Shown: positions 1 to 8,846, counted from the first letter of the stretch. The stretch: 64,000 nucleotides of DNA from Planctomycetota bacterium (GCA_029259745.1 JAJDEO010000065.1:1-64000); one strand, 5' to 3'. Translations and numbers: made by a program. Notes: generated from the sequence alone by a model not told the origin.

Positions 1-1233
1 GAGCAGGTGCGCCGCGTTCTGCGCGCCGCGCGCCGCGCAGATGACGAGGAACGGATAGAGGCTGTACATCCCCGAGCGGAACGACTCGTTGCCGACGGCC
101 GTGAAGGCGAGCGAGTAGAACGACCAGATCATCGCGACGTGAAAGAGCAGGAACGCGAAGCGCCGCTTGAAGCACGACAGAAGCCCGAACCAACTCAGCC
201 AGAGCGTCGCCATGAGAAACATGTTCTCGGACGCGAGATGCTTCATGGCCGCGCCGTTCACGAGCCCTGAGTGCATCGAGGTCCAGTTGTTCGCCCCGAC
301 GTCCAAGCGGTGCTGGATCACGCGATCCCACCCGTCGGCGAGCAGCGTCTCGGGTGTCACGCTCTCGGGCAGCGAGTACCACTGCATGTACTCGCTCATG
401 TAGAGACTGCGCAGCGAACCGCCGGGCTGCATGACACCGAAGTCGGCGAGGTTGCGCGCCCACCAGGGCGACATCATCAGCATGTACCCGACGGCCGCGA
501 GAGCTGCGCCCTTGGCGAAGGGCACGAGGCGCTCGCGGTACGAAGTCGCGCTCGCCCCGCTCTTCCACGGCAGCTGGCCGCCGAGGAACGCCGCGACGAC
601 GGCAGTCGCGAACATCAGGATCCCGTCGCTGCGGGAAAGCTGCGTGAGCGCGATCGAGACCCCGACCGCGAACCAGAGCCGCGGCGAACGTGTCGCGCGC
701 ACGACGAGCCACAGCGTCAGGCTGGCGAACACGACGTACGTGCAGTGAGACAGCGGCGCCGAGGGCTGGTCGAGGAAGAGGTGGAACGTCGTCGCGAGAG
801 CCGCGCCGGCGAGACCGACGCGCGGGCAACCAAAGAGGTCGCGCCCGAGGAGATAGACGACGAGTGGGAGCAGCGACGAGAAGGCGATCGTGGCGGCCTG
901 CCCCGCGGCGTAGCTGCCGTCGCCCAGCACCATGCCGATCGCGGCGACGATCGAGGGCAGCGGCATCCACCAGACGTTGCTCGGCGTCGGGATGCCCTCG
1001 GGCTCGCCCCAGAAGTTCCAGATGTAGTCGATGACGAAGCCGCGTCCCTCGGCGAGGTTGCGCGCAACCGTCACGTAGAACGACACATCGCCGTGGTTCA
1101 CGGACACGCGCGGCTCGTTGACGAGCCACTTCGCGACGAACGTCGCGACGCAGCAGGCGAGCACCGCGAAGGCGTAGAAACGCCGGCGCCGTGGGTTGGT
1201 CACGGGGGCATCGAGAGCAGGAGCGTCGGTCAT
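1..1233 (-). CDS. GT39/PMT-like integral membrane glycosyltransferase (3' end outside window)
   Basis: The frame is open from an ATG at 1233 to the window edge, giving 411 codons without a stop, so the C-terminus is missing. The product is very hydrophobic, with a first membrane segment at about residues 19-37. It is followed by a loop NHGD (Asp49) and then FYVTVARNLAEGRGF, the arrangement seen in GT-C glycosyltransferases of the dolichyl-phosphate-mannose mannosyltransferase/ArnT group, where an early loop Asp is catalytic. At least six further hydrophobic segments follow. By family, such enzymes move a sugar from a polyprenyl-phosphate donor to protein or lipid at the outer face of the inner membrane; the substrate cannot be read here. 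The gene stands alone downstream of a decayed gene and rpsD. A general polytopic membrane protein is the alternative. Confidence 0.75.
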   Translation of the reverse strand, partial: MTDAPALDAPVTNPRRRRFYAFAVLACCVATFVAKWLVNEPRVSVNHGDVSFYVTVARNLAEGRGFVIDYIWNFWGEPEGIPTPSNVWWMPLPSIVAAIGMVLGDGSYAAGQAATIAFSSLLPLVVYLLGRDLFGCPRVGLAGAALATTFHLFLDQPSAPLSHCTYVVFASLTLWLVVRATRSPRLWFAVGVSIALTQLSRSDGILMFATAVVAAFLGGQLPWKSGASATSYRERLVPFAKGAALAAVGYMLMMSPWWARNLADFGVMQPGGSLRSLYMSEYMQWYSLPESVTPETLLADGWDRVIQHRLDVGANNWTSMHSGLVNGAAMKHLASENMFLMATLWLSWFGLLSCFKRRFAFLLFHVAMIWSFYSLAFTAVGNESFRSGMYSLYPFLVICAARGAQNAAHLL

Positions 1234-1309
1234 CGGGCAGCGCTGGCAGGTCGGAGGTGGCGGGCCGATCGTGCCACCTTTTCGGCTGCGCTGACAGCCG
1301 GGCTTGCGA

Positions 1310-1645
1310 TCAACTCCCCGCGCTCGCTTGCAGGCGCGCGGGGAAGGCCGCCGATTCGCGGTCGGAACGCAGGCGCACGAGCCGCTGGTCCTCCCGGGGA
1401 CGGGCGAGCAGCCGCTCGACGCCGGGGCCGCTTCGGAAGCGGTACGTCATCACCGGCCGGAGGAACGAGAGCGAAAGTCGCTCAGGGCCGCTGGCCGGCA
1501 TCGAGAGCCGCGTGGTTCCGCGGTGGCGCGAGACGCGGCGTTACGAGCCGCCAGGCACACGAGGCCCGAGCGGTCGAGGAAGACGACCGTGTCGCAGCGC
1601 TCGATTCGACGCGCGAGGTTACGCGAGGAGTTGCCGTTCGGAACC
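1310..1645 (-). pseudogene. Remnant of a FlaR/topology-modulation-like P-loop kinase
   Basis: Two minus-strand frames carry consecutive pieces of one protein family. From about 1645 to 1540 the frame reads NGNSSRNLARRIE then DTVVFLD and LVCLAAR. After a frameshift near 1540 another frame continues with SRHRGTTRL, GPERLSLSFLR and DQRLVRLRS, ending at the stop at 1310. This order matches the second half of FlaR-like adenylate-kinase-related proteins (typical motifs DGNYSR, ADTVVFLD, R-x-R-G-R-x-R and CPERL-x-x-x-FLRW). I see no GxxGxGKS/T P-loop between here and rpsD, so the N-terminal half is gone as well as the frame. That makes decay more likely than a single sequencing error. Confidence 0.6.
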
Positions 1646-1849
1646 CGTGCATCGCGCGGCGTCGGGACGACTCGGCCCGACACGAATGGCCGTTTCACGC
1701 ACAGCTTCATGAGACGCGTGCGTGATCGATCGCAACTGATGACGCGCGGGCACACGGGCGGATCGACGGATCCGTCACCGCTTCTGCGCGCGTGCCCAAA
1801 GCGGGTCGGACGCGCACCACACCCCATGACCGTTGGAACAGCCGCTCGA

Positions 1850-2458
1850 TCAGCGGGCGTAGAACTCGACGATGAGCTGCATGTCGACCTCGAGCAGCAC
1901 GTCCTCGACGGTCGGAAGGGCCACAACCGTCGCACGCGCCTTCTTGTCGTCCCACGAGAGCCAGGCCGGAATCGGGTAGCGCGGTGAGTCGAGCGAATCC
2001 TTGACCGCCGCAAACTCGCGAGCCTTGTCGCTCAGCGTGATGACGTCACCACGGCGCAGGCGCGCCGAGGCGACATCGCAGCGGCGACCGTTCACGTAGA
2101 CATGGCCATGGTTCACGATCTGGCGCGCGGCCGGGATCGTGGTGGCGATGCCAAGACGGAAGCAAATGTTGTCGAGCCGGCGCTCGAGCAGGCCGAGGAT
2201 GACATCGCCCGTGACACCCGAAAGACGAGTGGCTTCCCGGTAGACGCGACGGAGCTGACGCTCGTGCAGGCCATAGTTGAAGCGGAGCTTCTGCTTCTCG
2301 AGGAGCTGCAGCGCGTACTCAGAAGGCCGGCGCCAACGACCGCCGCCATGCTGGCCGGGGCGCTGAGGGCGCTTTTCCTTGCTCTTGCGCGACAGACCGG
2401 GCAGGTCGGCGTCCAACGCGCGGAGGACGCGCACACGGGGGCCCGTGAATCGGCTCAT
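1850..2458 (-). CDS. rpsD: 30S ribosomal protein S4
   Basis: This 202-residue protein is the normal length for S4. It begins MSRFTGPRVR, carries the S4 N-terminal region with KQKLRFNYGLHERQLRR, and then the S4 RNA-binding domain at about residues 90-155 (RRLDNICFRLG, ARQIVNHGHVYVNG). It ends in VEFYAR, the usual S4 tail. S4 binds 16S rRNA directly, nucleates assembly of the 30S body and helps maintain decoding fidelity. The N-terminus lacks the four-cysteine zinc knuckle found in some S4 proteins. The gene is not in a ribosomal-protein cluster: no rpsM, rpsK, rpoA or rplQ lies beside it. Its neighbours are a decayed gene and, divergently, a pseudopilin-like gene. Confidence 0.97.
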   Translation of the reverse strand: MSRFTGPRVRVLRALDADLPGLSRKSKEKRPQRPGQHGGGRWRRPSEYALQLLEKQKLRFNYGLHERQLRRVYREATRLSGVTGDVILGLLERRLDNICFRLGIATTIPAARQIVNHGHVYVNGRRCDVASARLRRGDVITLSDKAREFAAVKDSLDSPRYPIPAWLSWDDKKARATVVALPTVEDVLLEVDMQLIVEFYAR

Positions 2459-2790
2459 CGATCGAAACTCGTGAAGATAGGTGTTGGCGGGATCGCGGGG
2501 CTGCAGCGCCCGCAGATCGACTCCCCTGGCCAGCCCCTTGCGGGACGATGGTTCGGAGAGCCTCGCTTCATGATCTCAGCGAAGCCCCGCATCCTACGAA
2601 TGGCCCCCGCGCAGGGCAAACCCCAACTGGACGAGCACTCTCGGCGGCCGAGCGGGTCGTGCCGGGCCCAGAACCAGAATGCGCCGTTGTGGGCCATTTC
2701 GGGACCCAGGGCCGAGATTCCCGCAGAAGAGTGAAGTCGCCGTGCGCCACCGCCCGAAGACGTGAAGCCCGCCATACCCGGAGTTCACCG
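2459..2790. other. Divergent spacer between rpsD and the pseudopilin-like gene
   Basis: A 332-bp spacer that should hold the promoters of rpsD (minus) and the downstream plus-strand gene. Open frames here are high-GC shadows with no family signal. A GGAG seven bases before 2791 is the ribosome-binding site of the plus-strand gene. I could not identify convincing promoter boxes. Confidence 0.5.
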
Positions 2791-4083
2791 ATGACATCGA
2801 CTCGACTCACGACGCCCCGTCGCGGCGTGAGCGGCGTCACGCTCCTCGAACTGCTCATCGCCAGCGCCCTCGGCGCGATGCTCTTGATCGCGATGGCCCA
2901 GGTCGCCCAGGTCTTCACTCAGCAGGTCACATACCTGCGCGAAGAGGCCGACGACGAGCTCGAGAAGACCGCGGAGACGATCGCCACAGACCTCCGACGC
3001 GCGTGGAGCGTCACGTCGATCTCGGCGCAGTCGTTCTCCGTCGAAGACCCCCACGGGGCCGTCACGACCTATGCACTCGTGGGCGACGAACTGACCGTCA
3101 CGCGCCCCTCGGGAGACAGCGGCGTGCTCGTCGACGACATCACGAGCTTCGTCGTCACGGCCGACACGACGAGTCGTTACCGCGAGGCGACCGAGACGGA
3201 CGAGTACGGATCGTGGTTCACGTCCTCCGGCTCGGGCTCCACCAGCGGGCTCATCCTGCAGTCGGGCCAAGAGCTCGGCCTGGGGTTCGTCGCGTCCAGC
3301 AACGCACCCGCTCAAGTCGAGCTCGTCAACGGAGTCGACGAGCTGCGCCTCGAGACGCAGATCGAGCAGCTCACGATCACGGTCGACATGATCAACATGA
3401 CCGAAAAGGTCTTCGGGCACCTCTACGGGTACCCGCCCAACAACAACCCGCCCGGCACGGTTTCCGACGAGTCGCTCGGAAACATGACGGTGACGCTCTA
3501 CGAAGCGCGGAGCCCGGGAAGCGGTGTGCCGCACGGCCCCTCGCTCGCGAGCGCGACCATCGCCCTCGCCGACCTACCGAACAACTCGTACGAATGGCGC
3601 CGTGACATCACCAACCTCCTCGTCAACCCGCCGAATGGCTACGCCTACGGATGGTGGCAGTCGAACACGGACGTGAATCTCTCCGTCAGCGTTCCGTCCG
3701 CCCCGGTCTCACTGTCCGTCCCGAGCCTCGCGACCGTCATTGAACCAGGCCGGGCCTACACGCTCGTTCTCGGAGTCGACGACTATGCCGCCCTCATCGT
3801 GCGCGCGCGCGGCTCGAGTTCGGGGCTCGAGGCCGTCGCCCACAAGTCGAACTCCGGCGGATCTTTTTCGTCGACGAACATGGCTGTTCCCTTCTCGCTC
3901 GAGGGGACGAACACCTACACCCAGACGACCGAGCACAACGTCGTGCGGAACGTGACGCTGACGCTCACGCGCGCCGACGGGGCGACGCACACCGTCTCGG
4001 CGGCCGTGACGACCCAGGTCGTCGCCGACGACCCATGGTTCGGGTCGGTCCCCGGCGACCTCCCCACGATCCAGATTCCCTGA
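2791..4083 (+). CDS. Prepilin-type N-terminal methylation protein, large pseudopilin-like
   Basis: A start at 2791 is preceded by GGAG with seven-base spacing and places a prepilin signal at the N-terminus: RRGVSGVTLLELL, with cleavage after Gly15, the conserved Glu20 (+5) and a hydrophobic helix to about residue 36. The helix runs into a Glu/Asp-rich amphipathic stretch, as in type II secretion minor pseudopilins (GspJ) or PilW-like proteins. At 430 residues it is about twice the usual GspJ length. The extra C-terminal half, about residues 190-430, is rich in Thr, Ser and Val and looks like beta-sandwich domains. No other pilus or secretion gene is nearby, so it would need machinery encoded elsewhere. 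Role in a pilus or T2SS tip is inferred from the signal only. Confidence 0.7.
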   Translation: MTSTRLTTPRRGVSGVTLLELLIASALGAMLLIAMAQVAQVFTQQVTYLREEADDELEKTAETIATDLRRAWSVTSISAQSFSVEDPHGAVTTYALVGDELTVTRPSGDSGVLVDDITSFVVTADTTSRYREATETDEYGSWFTSSGSGSTSGLILQSGQELGLGFVASSNAPAQVELVNGVDELRLETQIEQLTITVDMINMTEKVFGHLYGYPPNNNPPGTVSDESLGNMTVTLYEARSPGSGVPHGPSLASATIALADLPNNSYEWRRDITNLLVNPPNGYAYGWWQSNTDVNLSVSVPSAPVSLSVPSLATVIEPGRAYTLVLGVDDYAALIVRARGSSSGLEAVAHKSNSGGSFSSTNMAVPFSLEGTNTYTQTTEHNVVRNVTLTLTRADGATHTVSAAVTTQVVADDPWFGSVPGDLPTIQIP

Positions 4084-4106
4084 CCGCGGTGTTCGCTGCG
4101 GCCCCG

Positions 4107-5234
4107 TCAGGCGCCACGTTGTTCGGCGAGCGCACTCTTCAGGCCGGCCAGGCAGAGCGCGACGTTGCGCTCCGACGACCCCTCGCCCATCAGACCGATG
4201 CGCCAGGCTTGGCCCTTCATCGGCCCCAGCCCGCCGCCGATCTCGACATCGAAGTGCTGCAGCAGGTGGCGGCGGACGGCGGCATCGTCGATGCCGTCGG
4301 GGATGCGCACGGCGGTCAGTGGCGTGAGGCGTTCGTCAGCTGGGACGATCGGCTCGAGATCGAGCTCGGCGAGCCCCTCGACGAGCATCGCGGCATGGCG
4401 CGCGTGCCGCGCCCAGCGCGCCTCGAGGCCCTCCTCGAGCACGAGACGCAGAGCCTCGTGCAGCCCGTAGAGCATGTTGATCGGCGCCGTGTGGTGGTAG
4501 GCGCGCTGCTCGCCCCAATAGCCACCGAGCAGGTTCAGGTCGAGATACCAACTCTGGACGGGCGTCTTGCGCTTCGTGAACACCTCGACAGCGCGCGGTG
4601 AGAACGACACAGGGGCGAGGCCCGGCGGGCATGAGAGACACTTCTGCGTGCCGGAATACATCGCATCGACACCCCACTCGTCGAGGGCCACACGATGTCC
4701 GGCGACAGATGTGACCATGTCGGCGAGCAGCAGGGCGTCGCACTCGTCGGCGATCGCGCGGAACGGCGCGAGATCCTGGAGGACGCCCGTCGACGTCTCG
4801 GCATGGACGATCGCCACGAGCTTGAACGACTTCCCACCGGCGGCGGCGCGGAGCAACTCGGGGTCGAGCGCGCGTCCCCATGGGCCCTCGGCCACGACGA
4901 CGTTCGCCCCGCAGCGACGCGCGACCTCGGCCATCCGCCCGCCGAAGACGCCGTGACTGCCGATGAGGACGTCGTCGCCGGGTTCGATGAGATTCACCAT
5001 GCATGTCTCCATGCCGGCAGACCCGGTGCCGGACATCGGCATCGTCCACTCGTTGTCCGTCAGGAGGACGGCCCGCAGCATGGCGCGGATCTCGTCCATG
5101 ATCGCGAGGAATGCCGGGTCGAGATGCCCGAGAGTCGGCGCCGACATCGCGCGGCTGACCGACGCCGGGACGTCGGAGGGGCCGGGGCCGAGGAGCGTGC
5201 GGCGGGGCGGATTGAGCGGTGTCACAGTGGTCAT
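4107..5234 (-). CDS. Class V aminotransferase, alanine-glyoxylate/serine-pyruvate type
   Basis: The 375-residue protein matches the small class V (fold type I) PLP aminotransferases in length and motifs. It opens with LLGPGPSDVP, then MSGTGSAGMET (about 67-77) for phosphate binding, HAETSTG (144-150), the PLP-contacting LADMVTSVAG (170-179) and SGTQKCLSCPPG with the Schiff-base lysine at Lys198. The family converts alanine or serine plus glyoxylate or pyruvate to the matching 2-oxo acid, for example serine-glyoxylate or alanine-glyoxylate aminotransferase. Which amino donor is preferred cannot be decided from sequence. It is monocistronic: a convergent pseudopilin-like gene ends 23 bp away, and the upstream spacer holds a repeat element. 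Confidence 0.88.
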   Translation of the reverse strand: MTTVTPLNPPRRTLLGPGPSDVPASVSRAMSAPTLGHLDPAFLAIMDEIRAMLRAVLLTDNEWTMPMSGTGSAGMETCMVNLIEPGDDVLIGSHGVFGGRMAEVARRCGANVVVAEGPWGRALDPELLRAAAGGKSFKLVAIVHAETSTGVLQDLAPFRAIADECDALLLADMVTSVAGHRVALDEWGVDAMYSGTQKCLSCPPGLAPVSFSPRAVEVFTKRKTPVQSWYLDLNLLGGYWGEQRAYHHTAPINMLYGLHEALRLVLEEGLEARWARHARHAAMLVEGLAELDLEPIVPADERLTPLTAVRIPDGIDDAAVRRHLLQHFDVEIGGGLGPMKGQAWRIGLMGEGSSERNVALCLAGLKSALAEQRGA

Positions 5235-5323
5235 TCGGACACGTTAGCACAGGCCAATCGCGGGCTGAGACAGGCCGCTCAAGCGCTTGGCGGACGCAGC
5301 CGATAGGGTCTACTTAGCCCCGG

Positions 5324-5484
5324 TGATTCATGGACGATTGTCGCGAGGTCGTGGCGGCGCAGGGCGAGAAGAGTCGGCATCTCGACAGCCTCAGCGAAGC
5401 CACACTTCGTTGAGCAAGAGAGTGGAGTCGCTCGACATCGCCCCGCGGTTGCAGAAGCGGCCGCAGGAAGTCGTCCGTGAATCA
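5324..5484. repeat. Inverted-repeat element, copy A (161 bp)
   Basis: The element starts TGATTCATGGACGA at 5324 and ends TCGTCCGTGAATCA at 5484. These ends are 14-bp inverted repeats with one mismatch. The left end continues TTGTCGCGAGGTCG, matching the right ends of copies B and C when those are reverse-complemented. It lies in the 334-bp spacer upstream of the aminotransferase (starts 5234) and of the exported-protein gene (starts 5569). No protein signal is seen inside. It could be a MITE-like element or a structured intergenic repeat. Confidence 0.6.
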
Positions 5485-5568
5485 ACTGGGCGAGGTTGGA
5501 CACGCAGTCGTCATGGTCGACGCATTCGACACTCGCTATCTTCAACGGGCCCCCCCACGGACTGCTCC

Positions 5569-6615
5569 ATGCCTGCCCCGCTTCTCACCGTCGCGATGCT
5601 CGCCCTGACGTCGACCCTGGCTTGGTCTCAGGGCAATATCGCCGTGGCACGGAGTGCCCCCGCGCCGCTCGACTGGAACGAGGTCTCCGACGTCGCGTTC
5701 GACCTCGATTGGCGCCTGCCGACGAAACCCGGTGGATCCGAGCGCGACCTCGTCACCCGCATGAAGGTGATGCTGGACCAGCGTTTCAGTGCCACAGACG
5801 ATGTACCGTGGGCGCGGTCATTCGGAGACGCGGTCCGCGCACTGCGCGACCTCTCGCCGCCCGAACGCAAACGAGAGCTCGCGACGATGCGTCGCGCCGT
5901 GCCCGACGCCTGGGCCGCCTACGGACATCAGCTCTCCGACCTCCTCGACGATGCGATCCTGCCCACCGACGACTGGGATCCCACCGAGCCCTCCACGTCC
6001 GACGGCTTCATCGAGGGTCCCACCTACGACGTCACGAAGATCAAACGCGCGCCGTGGTCCGACCTTGATGGGGCGACGCAGCTTTACCAGGTCGCCACGC
6101 TGATGGACGCCGACCTCGTGTCGATCAAGGCCGCCGAGAATGACTACGACGCGTACCTGAAGCGGCGCCATGCAGGCTACGAGGAAGTGTACGCGGTGCG
6201 CGGGTCCTACCGCGCCGGGTCCAAGCCGGACGGCACACCGTTCGCCGCCATCAAGGTCTACTTCCGCTGCGACCTTCCGTTTCCGTTCAGCGGCTACGAC
6301 GGCACGTTGAACGTCATGTCGCAGCTCGACACCGACGGTCACCTCGTCACCGACTTCTACTGCCTCGGCGACGACTTCTATTGGATGGCCGGACGCGACA
6401 CGTGCGTGCCCGTCTACGACAGCGAAGGCGCGTGGGTGACGTCAGTCGTCGTGCGCCAGTCCGGCTTCGACCTCACGGGCGTTCCCGACGGGAGCGACGA
6501 ACGCGCGGCGTCCAACCGCGGCATCCTCGGCAACGTGAAGATGCTCGCCGAACGCATCGACCGCACGCGCCGTACGCCGCCGCTCGTCGCCGGCTCGGTT
6601 CCGCGCCTGCCGTAG
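5569..6615 (+). CDS. Exported protein of unknown function
   Basis: The ATG at 5569 gives a short signal peptide (PAPLLTVAMLALTSTLAWSQ) and a 348-residue product. The mature part begins with a helical region of about 110 residues. A C-terminal region of about 160 residues follows, with VRGSYRAGSKPDG, VYFRCDLPFPFSGYDG, TDFYCLGDDFYWMAG and GILGNVKMLAERI. That pattern, a basic strand followed by 'lpfPfs', 'FYW.aGrD' and a final helix, recalls SRPBCC/START-type lipid-binding domains, but I cannot confirm this by eye and treat the function as unknown. The gene is alone on its strand; a repeat element lies upstream and a perfect 20-bp palindrome lies eight bases after the stop. Confidence 0.7.
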   Translation: MPAPLLTVAMLALTSTLAWSQGNIAVARSAPAPLDWNEVSDVAFDLDWRLPTKPGGSERDLVTRMKVMLDQRFSATDDVPWARSFGDAVRALRDLSPPERKRELATMRRAVPDAWAAYGHQLSDLLDDAILPTDDWDPTEPSTSDGFIEGPTYDVTKIKRAPWSDLDGATQLYQVATLMDADLVSIKAAENDYDAYLKRRHAGYEEVYAVRGSYRAGSKPDGTPFAAIKVYFRCDLPFPFSGYDGTLNVMSQLDTDGHLVTDFYCLGDDFYWMAGRDTCVPVYDSEGAWVTSVVVRQSGFDLTGVPDGSDERAASNRGILGNVKMLAERIDRTRRTPPLVAGSVPRLP

Positions 6616-6622
6616 GGCCCCG

Positions 6623-6642
6623 GCGTCGTCCGCGGACGACGC
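6623..6642. terminator. Perfect 20-bp palindrome after the exported-protein gene
   Basis: GCGTCGTCC at 6623-6631 and GGACGACGC at 6634-6642 pair perfectly across two bases. The palindrome begins eight bases after the stop codon at 6615. There is no U-tract, so it may terminate by another mechanism or stabilise the 3' end. Confidence 0.4.
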
Positions 6643-6902
6643 GATGCTGGCGTCGGTGCTCGCGCGGATGCCACGGCGCGCAACGGAACTCGTGACGCAG
6701 CTCGCCCGGATCGGCACGTCGAAACGCGACGTCGTCCGGTGACACCGTGCTGCGTACAGCAGGCGCCCGCGCGGCGTGCCGGCTACCTGCGCCAAGGCGC
6801 ACCGGCAAGCCTGTGATCGTCGAGGAGAATCTCCGACGAGTCGGTGAAGCTTCTGGAGTGAACACCCGCCAAGCTCTGCGTCTTTCCAGGAACCAACCCA
6901 GA

Positions 6903-6979
6903 TGATTCACGGACGATCAACCTCGCCTCGCCTTGCCAGCAAGTCCCGGCTGCGACCTCGCAACGATCGTCCGTGAACA
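6903..6979. repeat. Inverted-repeat element, copy B (77 bp)
   Basis: The left end TGATTCACGGACGATC (6903-6918) and the right end GATCGTCCGTGAACA (6965-6979) are inverted repeats differing by one deleted base. The right side, TCCCGGCTGCGACCTCGCAACGATCG, matches the right side of copy C, and the centre CGCCTTGCCAGC also occurs in C, so B looks like an internally deleted C. It occupies the convergent spacer between genes ending at 6615 and 6987. A further shared block, TGATCGTCGAGGAGAA at 6813-6828, resembles TGATCCTCCACGAGAA in the 32.8-kb copy. Confidence 0.6.
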
Positions 6980-6986
6980 ACCCGGG

Positions 6987-8831
6987 CTAACGAAGCGTCA
7001 CTGCGACGTCGCCACGCACGGGAATCGTGAAGGCCACGCCGGGCGCGTCGGGATCGTCCCCCGCGAAGGCCTCGTATGGCCCCGTTGGTAACCCCATGAG
7101 CGTCGCATGACCGTTGCGCAGGAAGATGCCCGAACAGGTCTTGCTGATGACGCGGTCGAGGTCGGGCTGGCCCGAGGTCGAGACGAGTTGAACCGTCCGA
7201 GTGCCGATCGGCGCGTCGAGGGTGAGCCGGGTTTTCGTCGGATCGAACTGGAGTGTCGGGAGGCGTCCAGGAACTCCGAGGTCGATCGGAGCGAAACAGA
7301 GTCGCTGCGAACCGTCCGTCGGCATGCCCATCACCATCGCGACCGCAGACCCTCGGTGCGTCGTCATCAACGAGAAGTTGCCCTCCTCGTCGACCGTCAC
7401 AGTGCCACCGAGCGGCTCCATCGCCTTGGGATCGACGAGCGTCGCGAGGTACGGAGCGTCGTCGGTGAGGACGACGTGTCCGAAGACTTCACGTCCCGAA
7501 CTCGTCGACTCGGGGCTCCACACGACGCGCGTGGTTTCGCCTTCGGCGATCACCACGGGCTGGGCATGAACCGTTTCGAACACCGTCGCCGTCAACTGCC
7601 GCATCACTTCGAGCGTGTAGTCACCGGGCGTCACGCCGGAGAAGGTTGCTTGCTCACTCGTGGAGGCCCACGCACGGCGTTCGCCTACCAAAGGCTCGCC
7701 CACTCCGAGCAGCGTTGCCGTGTAGGTCTCGTCGCGGCCCTCTCGCGTGCCATCGGGATCGACGACGACGTCGAGTGAGCCGGCACCCGAGAGTTGGATC
7801 GCCCAACGTTCGTCGTGCCCCGTCACGACCTCGCGCGGATCGGACAACCACGGCGGCGCGGCGGCCGCGATGACGAGGAGGCGCCTGTCGCCTGGCTCTA
7901 CCGCGAGCGAAAACTCGCCGCGTGCGTCGGTCGTCGTGACCGATGACTCCCGGAGCGGCAAGCTCCGACCGCCCTTCCATGCCGAGGGGAGATGCCAAAC
8001 CCCATCCTCCTGCGCCATGCTCATCCCGTCACTCATCCCCGACACGACATGCACGAGCGCCCCTTCGACGGTTCGGCCATCGCCCGCCGCCGTCACGGTG
8101 CCACTCCAAAGCGTGGGCCGCTCAAGCGCGAACACGAGACTGTCCATCAGGAACGACCCATCGGCCGCAACGTCGTACCAGCCGGAGGAGCTCGGGATGT
8201 ATCCCTGCGCTGAGACGTGGAGCCGCGCCTTGCCCGGCTTCTGGTAGAGCTGCCACCCCCCGAGATCGAAGACGCCGGTGCTTTCGAGGTCGACGGCGAA
8301 CTCGACGGTGGGAAGCCCCATGCCGCCCTCCCCGAGTGTCTCGAGCGCAAAGTCGACTCGCGAGAGCGCCTCACCGGTTTGCGATGTGACGATGCCGCGA
8401 GATCGGTTCTTCGGTTCGAGAAAGATCACCGTCTCGCCGCTGTCAGTCAGGATGGCCGCGCTCCAGCTCGAGTGGGGCACGTTCAACACCGCACCGTCGG
8501 AGAGTTCCCGGCCGAGGTCGACCTCCTTTGCCCCCGTCTTGACGGTGAACGGACGGGGCTTCTCGCCTTCCACGATGACCTCACCGAAGACGTCTCCGGC
8601 GGGCGTGCATGCCCAGACCACTCGATACACGCCGGCACGAGTCCCGGTGTCGCGCGGCAGCTCGAGCGCTTCTGGCGCCGCCTCGACCACGAGCTCACCT
8701 CCCCCGGTCACGACAACCGGGGGAGGTGACGCCTCGAGGACCGGGACATCGATCACGGTTTGTTCTTCGCGCATGAGCCAGACGAACGCAATGACCCCAA
8801 GCGCAGCGATCAAGAGTCCCCATGTCCTCAT
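6987..8831 (-). CDS. Membrane-anchored protein with carboxypeptidase-regulatory-like domains
   Basis: The 614-residue product begins with an uncleaved-looking membrane segment (residues 4-20, GLLIAALGVIAFVWLM), followed by a Pro-rich linker and a long extracytoplasmic part made of beta-sandwich repeats. Segments such as GTVTAAGDGRTVEGALVHVV then TTDARGEFSLAVEPGDRRLLV, and FSGVTPGDYTLEVMRQL, follow the CarboxypepD_reg/transthyretin-like plan: strand, turn, 'G.f.l.v.pG.y.l.v'. At least three such units can be seen. No enzyme motif is present, so a structural, adhesive or ligand-binding role at the cell surface is likely. It starts 15 bases after the small Cys-rich gene on the same strand, so the two are probably cotranscribed, possibly with the kinase and sigma genes further upstream. 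Confidence 0.7.
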   Translation of the reverse strand: MRTWGLLIAALGVIAFVWLMREEQTVIDVPVLEASPPPVVVTGGGELVVEAAPEALELPRDTGTRAGVYRVVWACTPAGDVFGEVIVEGEKPRPFTVKTGAKEVDLGRELSDGAVLNVPHSSWSAAILTDSGETVIFLEPKNRSRGIVTSQTGEALSRVDFALETLGEGGMGLPTVEFAVDLESTGVFDLGGWQLYQKPGKARLHVSAQGYIPSSSGWYDVAADGSFLMDSLVFALERPTLWSGTVTAAGDGRTVEGALVHVVSGMSDGMSMAQEDGVWHLPSAWKGGRSLPLRESSVTTTDARGEFSLAVEPGDRRLLVIAAAAPPWLSDPREVVTGHDERWAIQLSGAGSLDVVVDPDGTREGRDETYTATLLGVGEPLVGERRAWASTSEQATFSGVTPGDYTLEVMRQLTATVFETVHAQPVVIAEGETTRVVWSPESTSSGREVFGHVVLTDDAPYLATLVDPKAMEPLGGTVTVDEEGNFSLMTTHRGSAVAMVMGMPTDGSQRLCFAPIDLGVPGRLPTLQFDPTKTRLTLDAPIGTRTVQLVSTSGQPDLDRVISKTCSGIFLRNGHATLMGLPTGPYEAFAGDDPDAPGVAFTIPVRGDVAVTLR

Positions 8832-8846
8832 CTCTTCAACTCCCCT

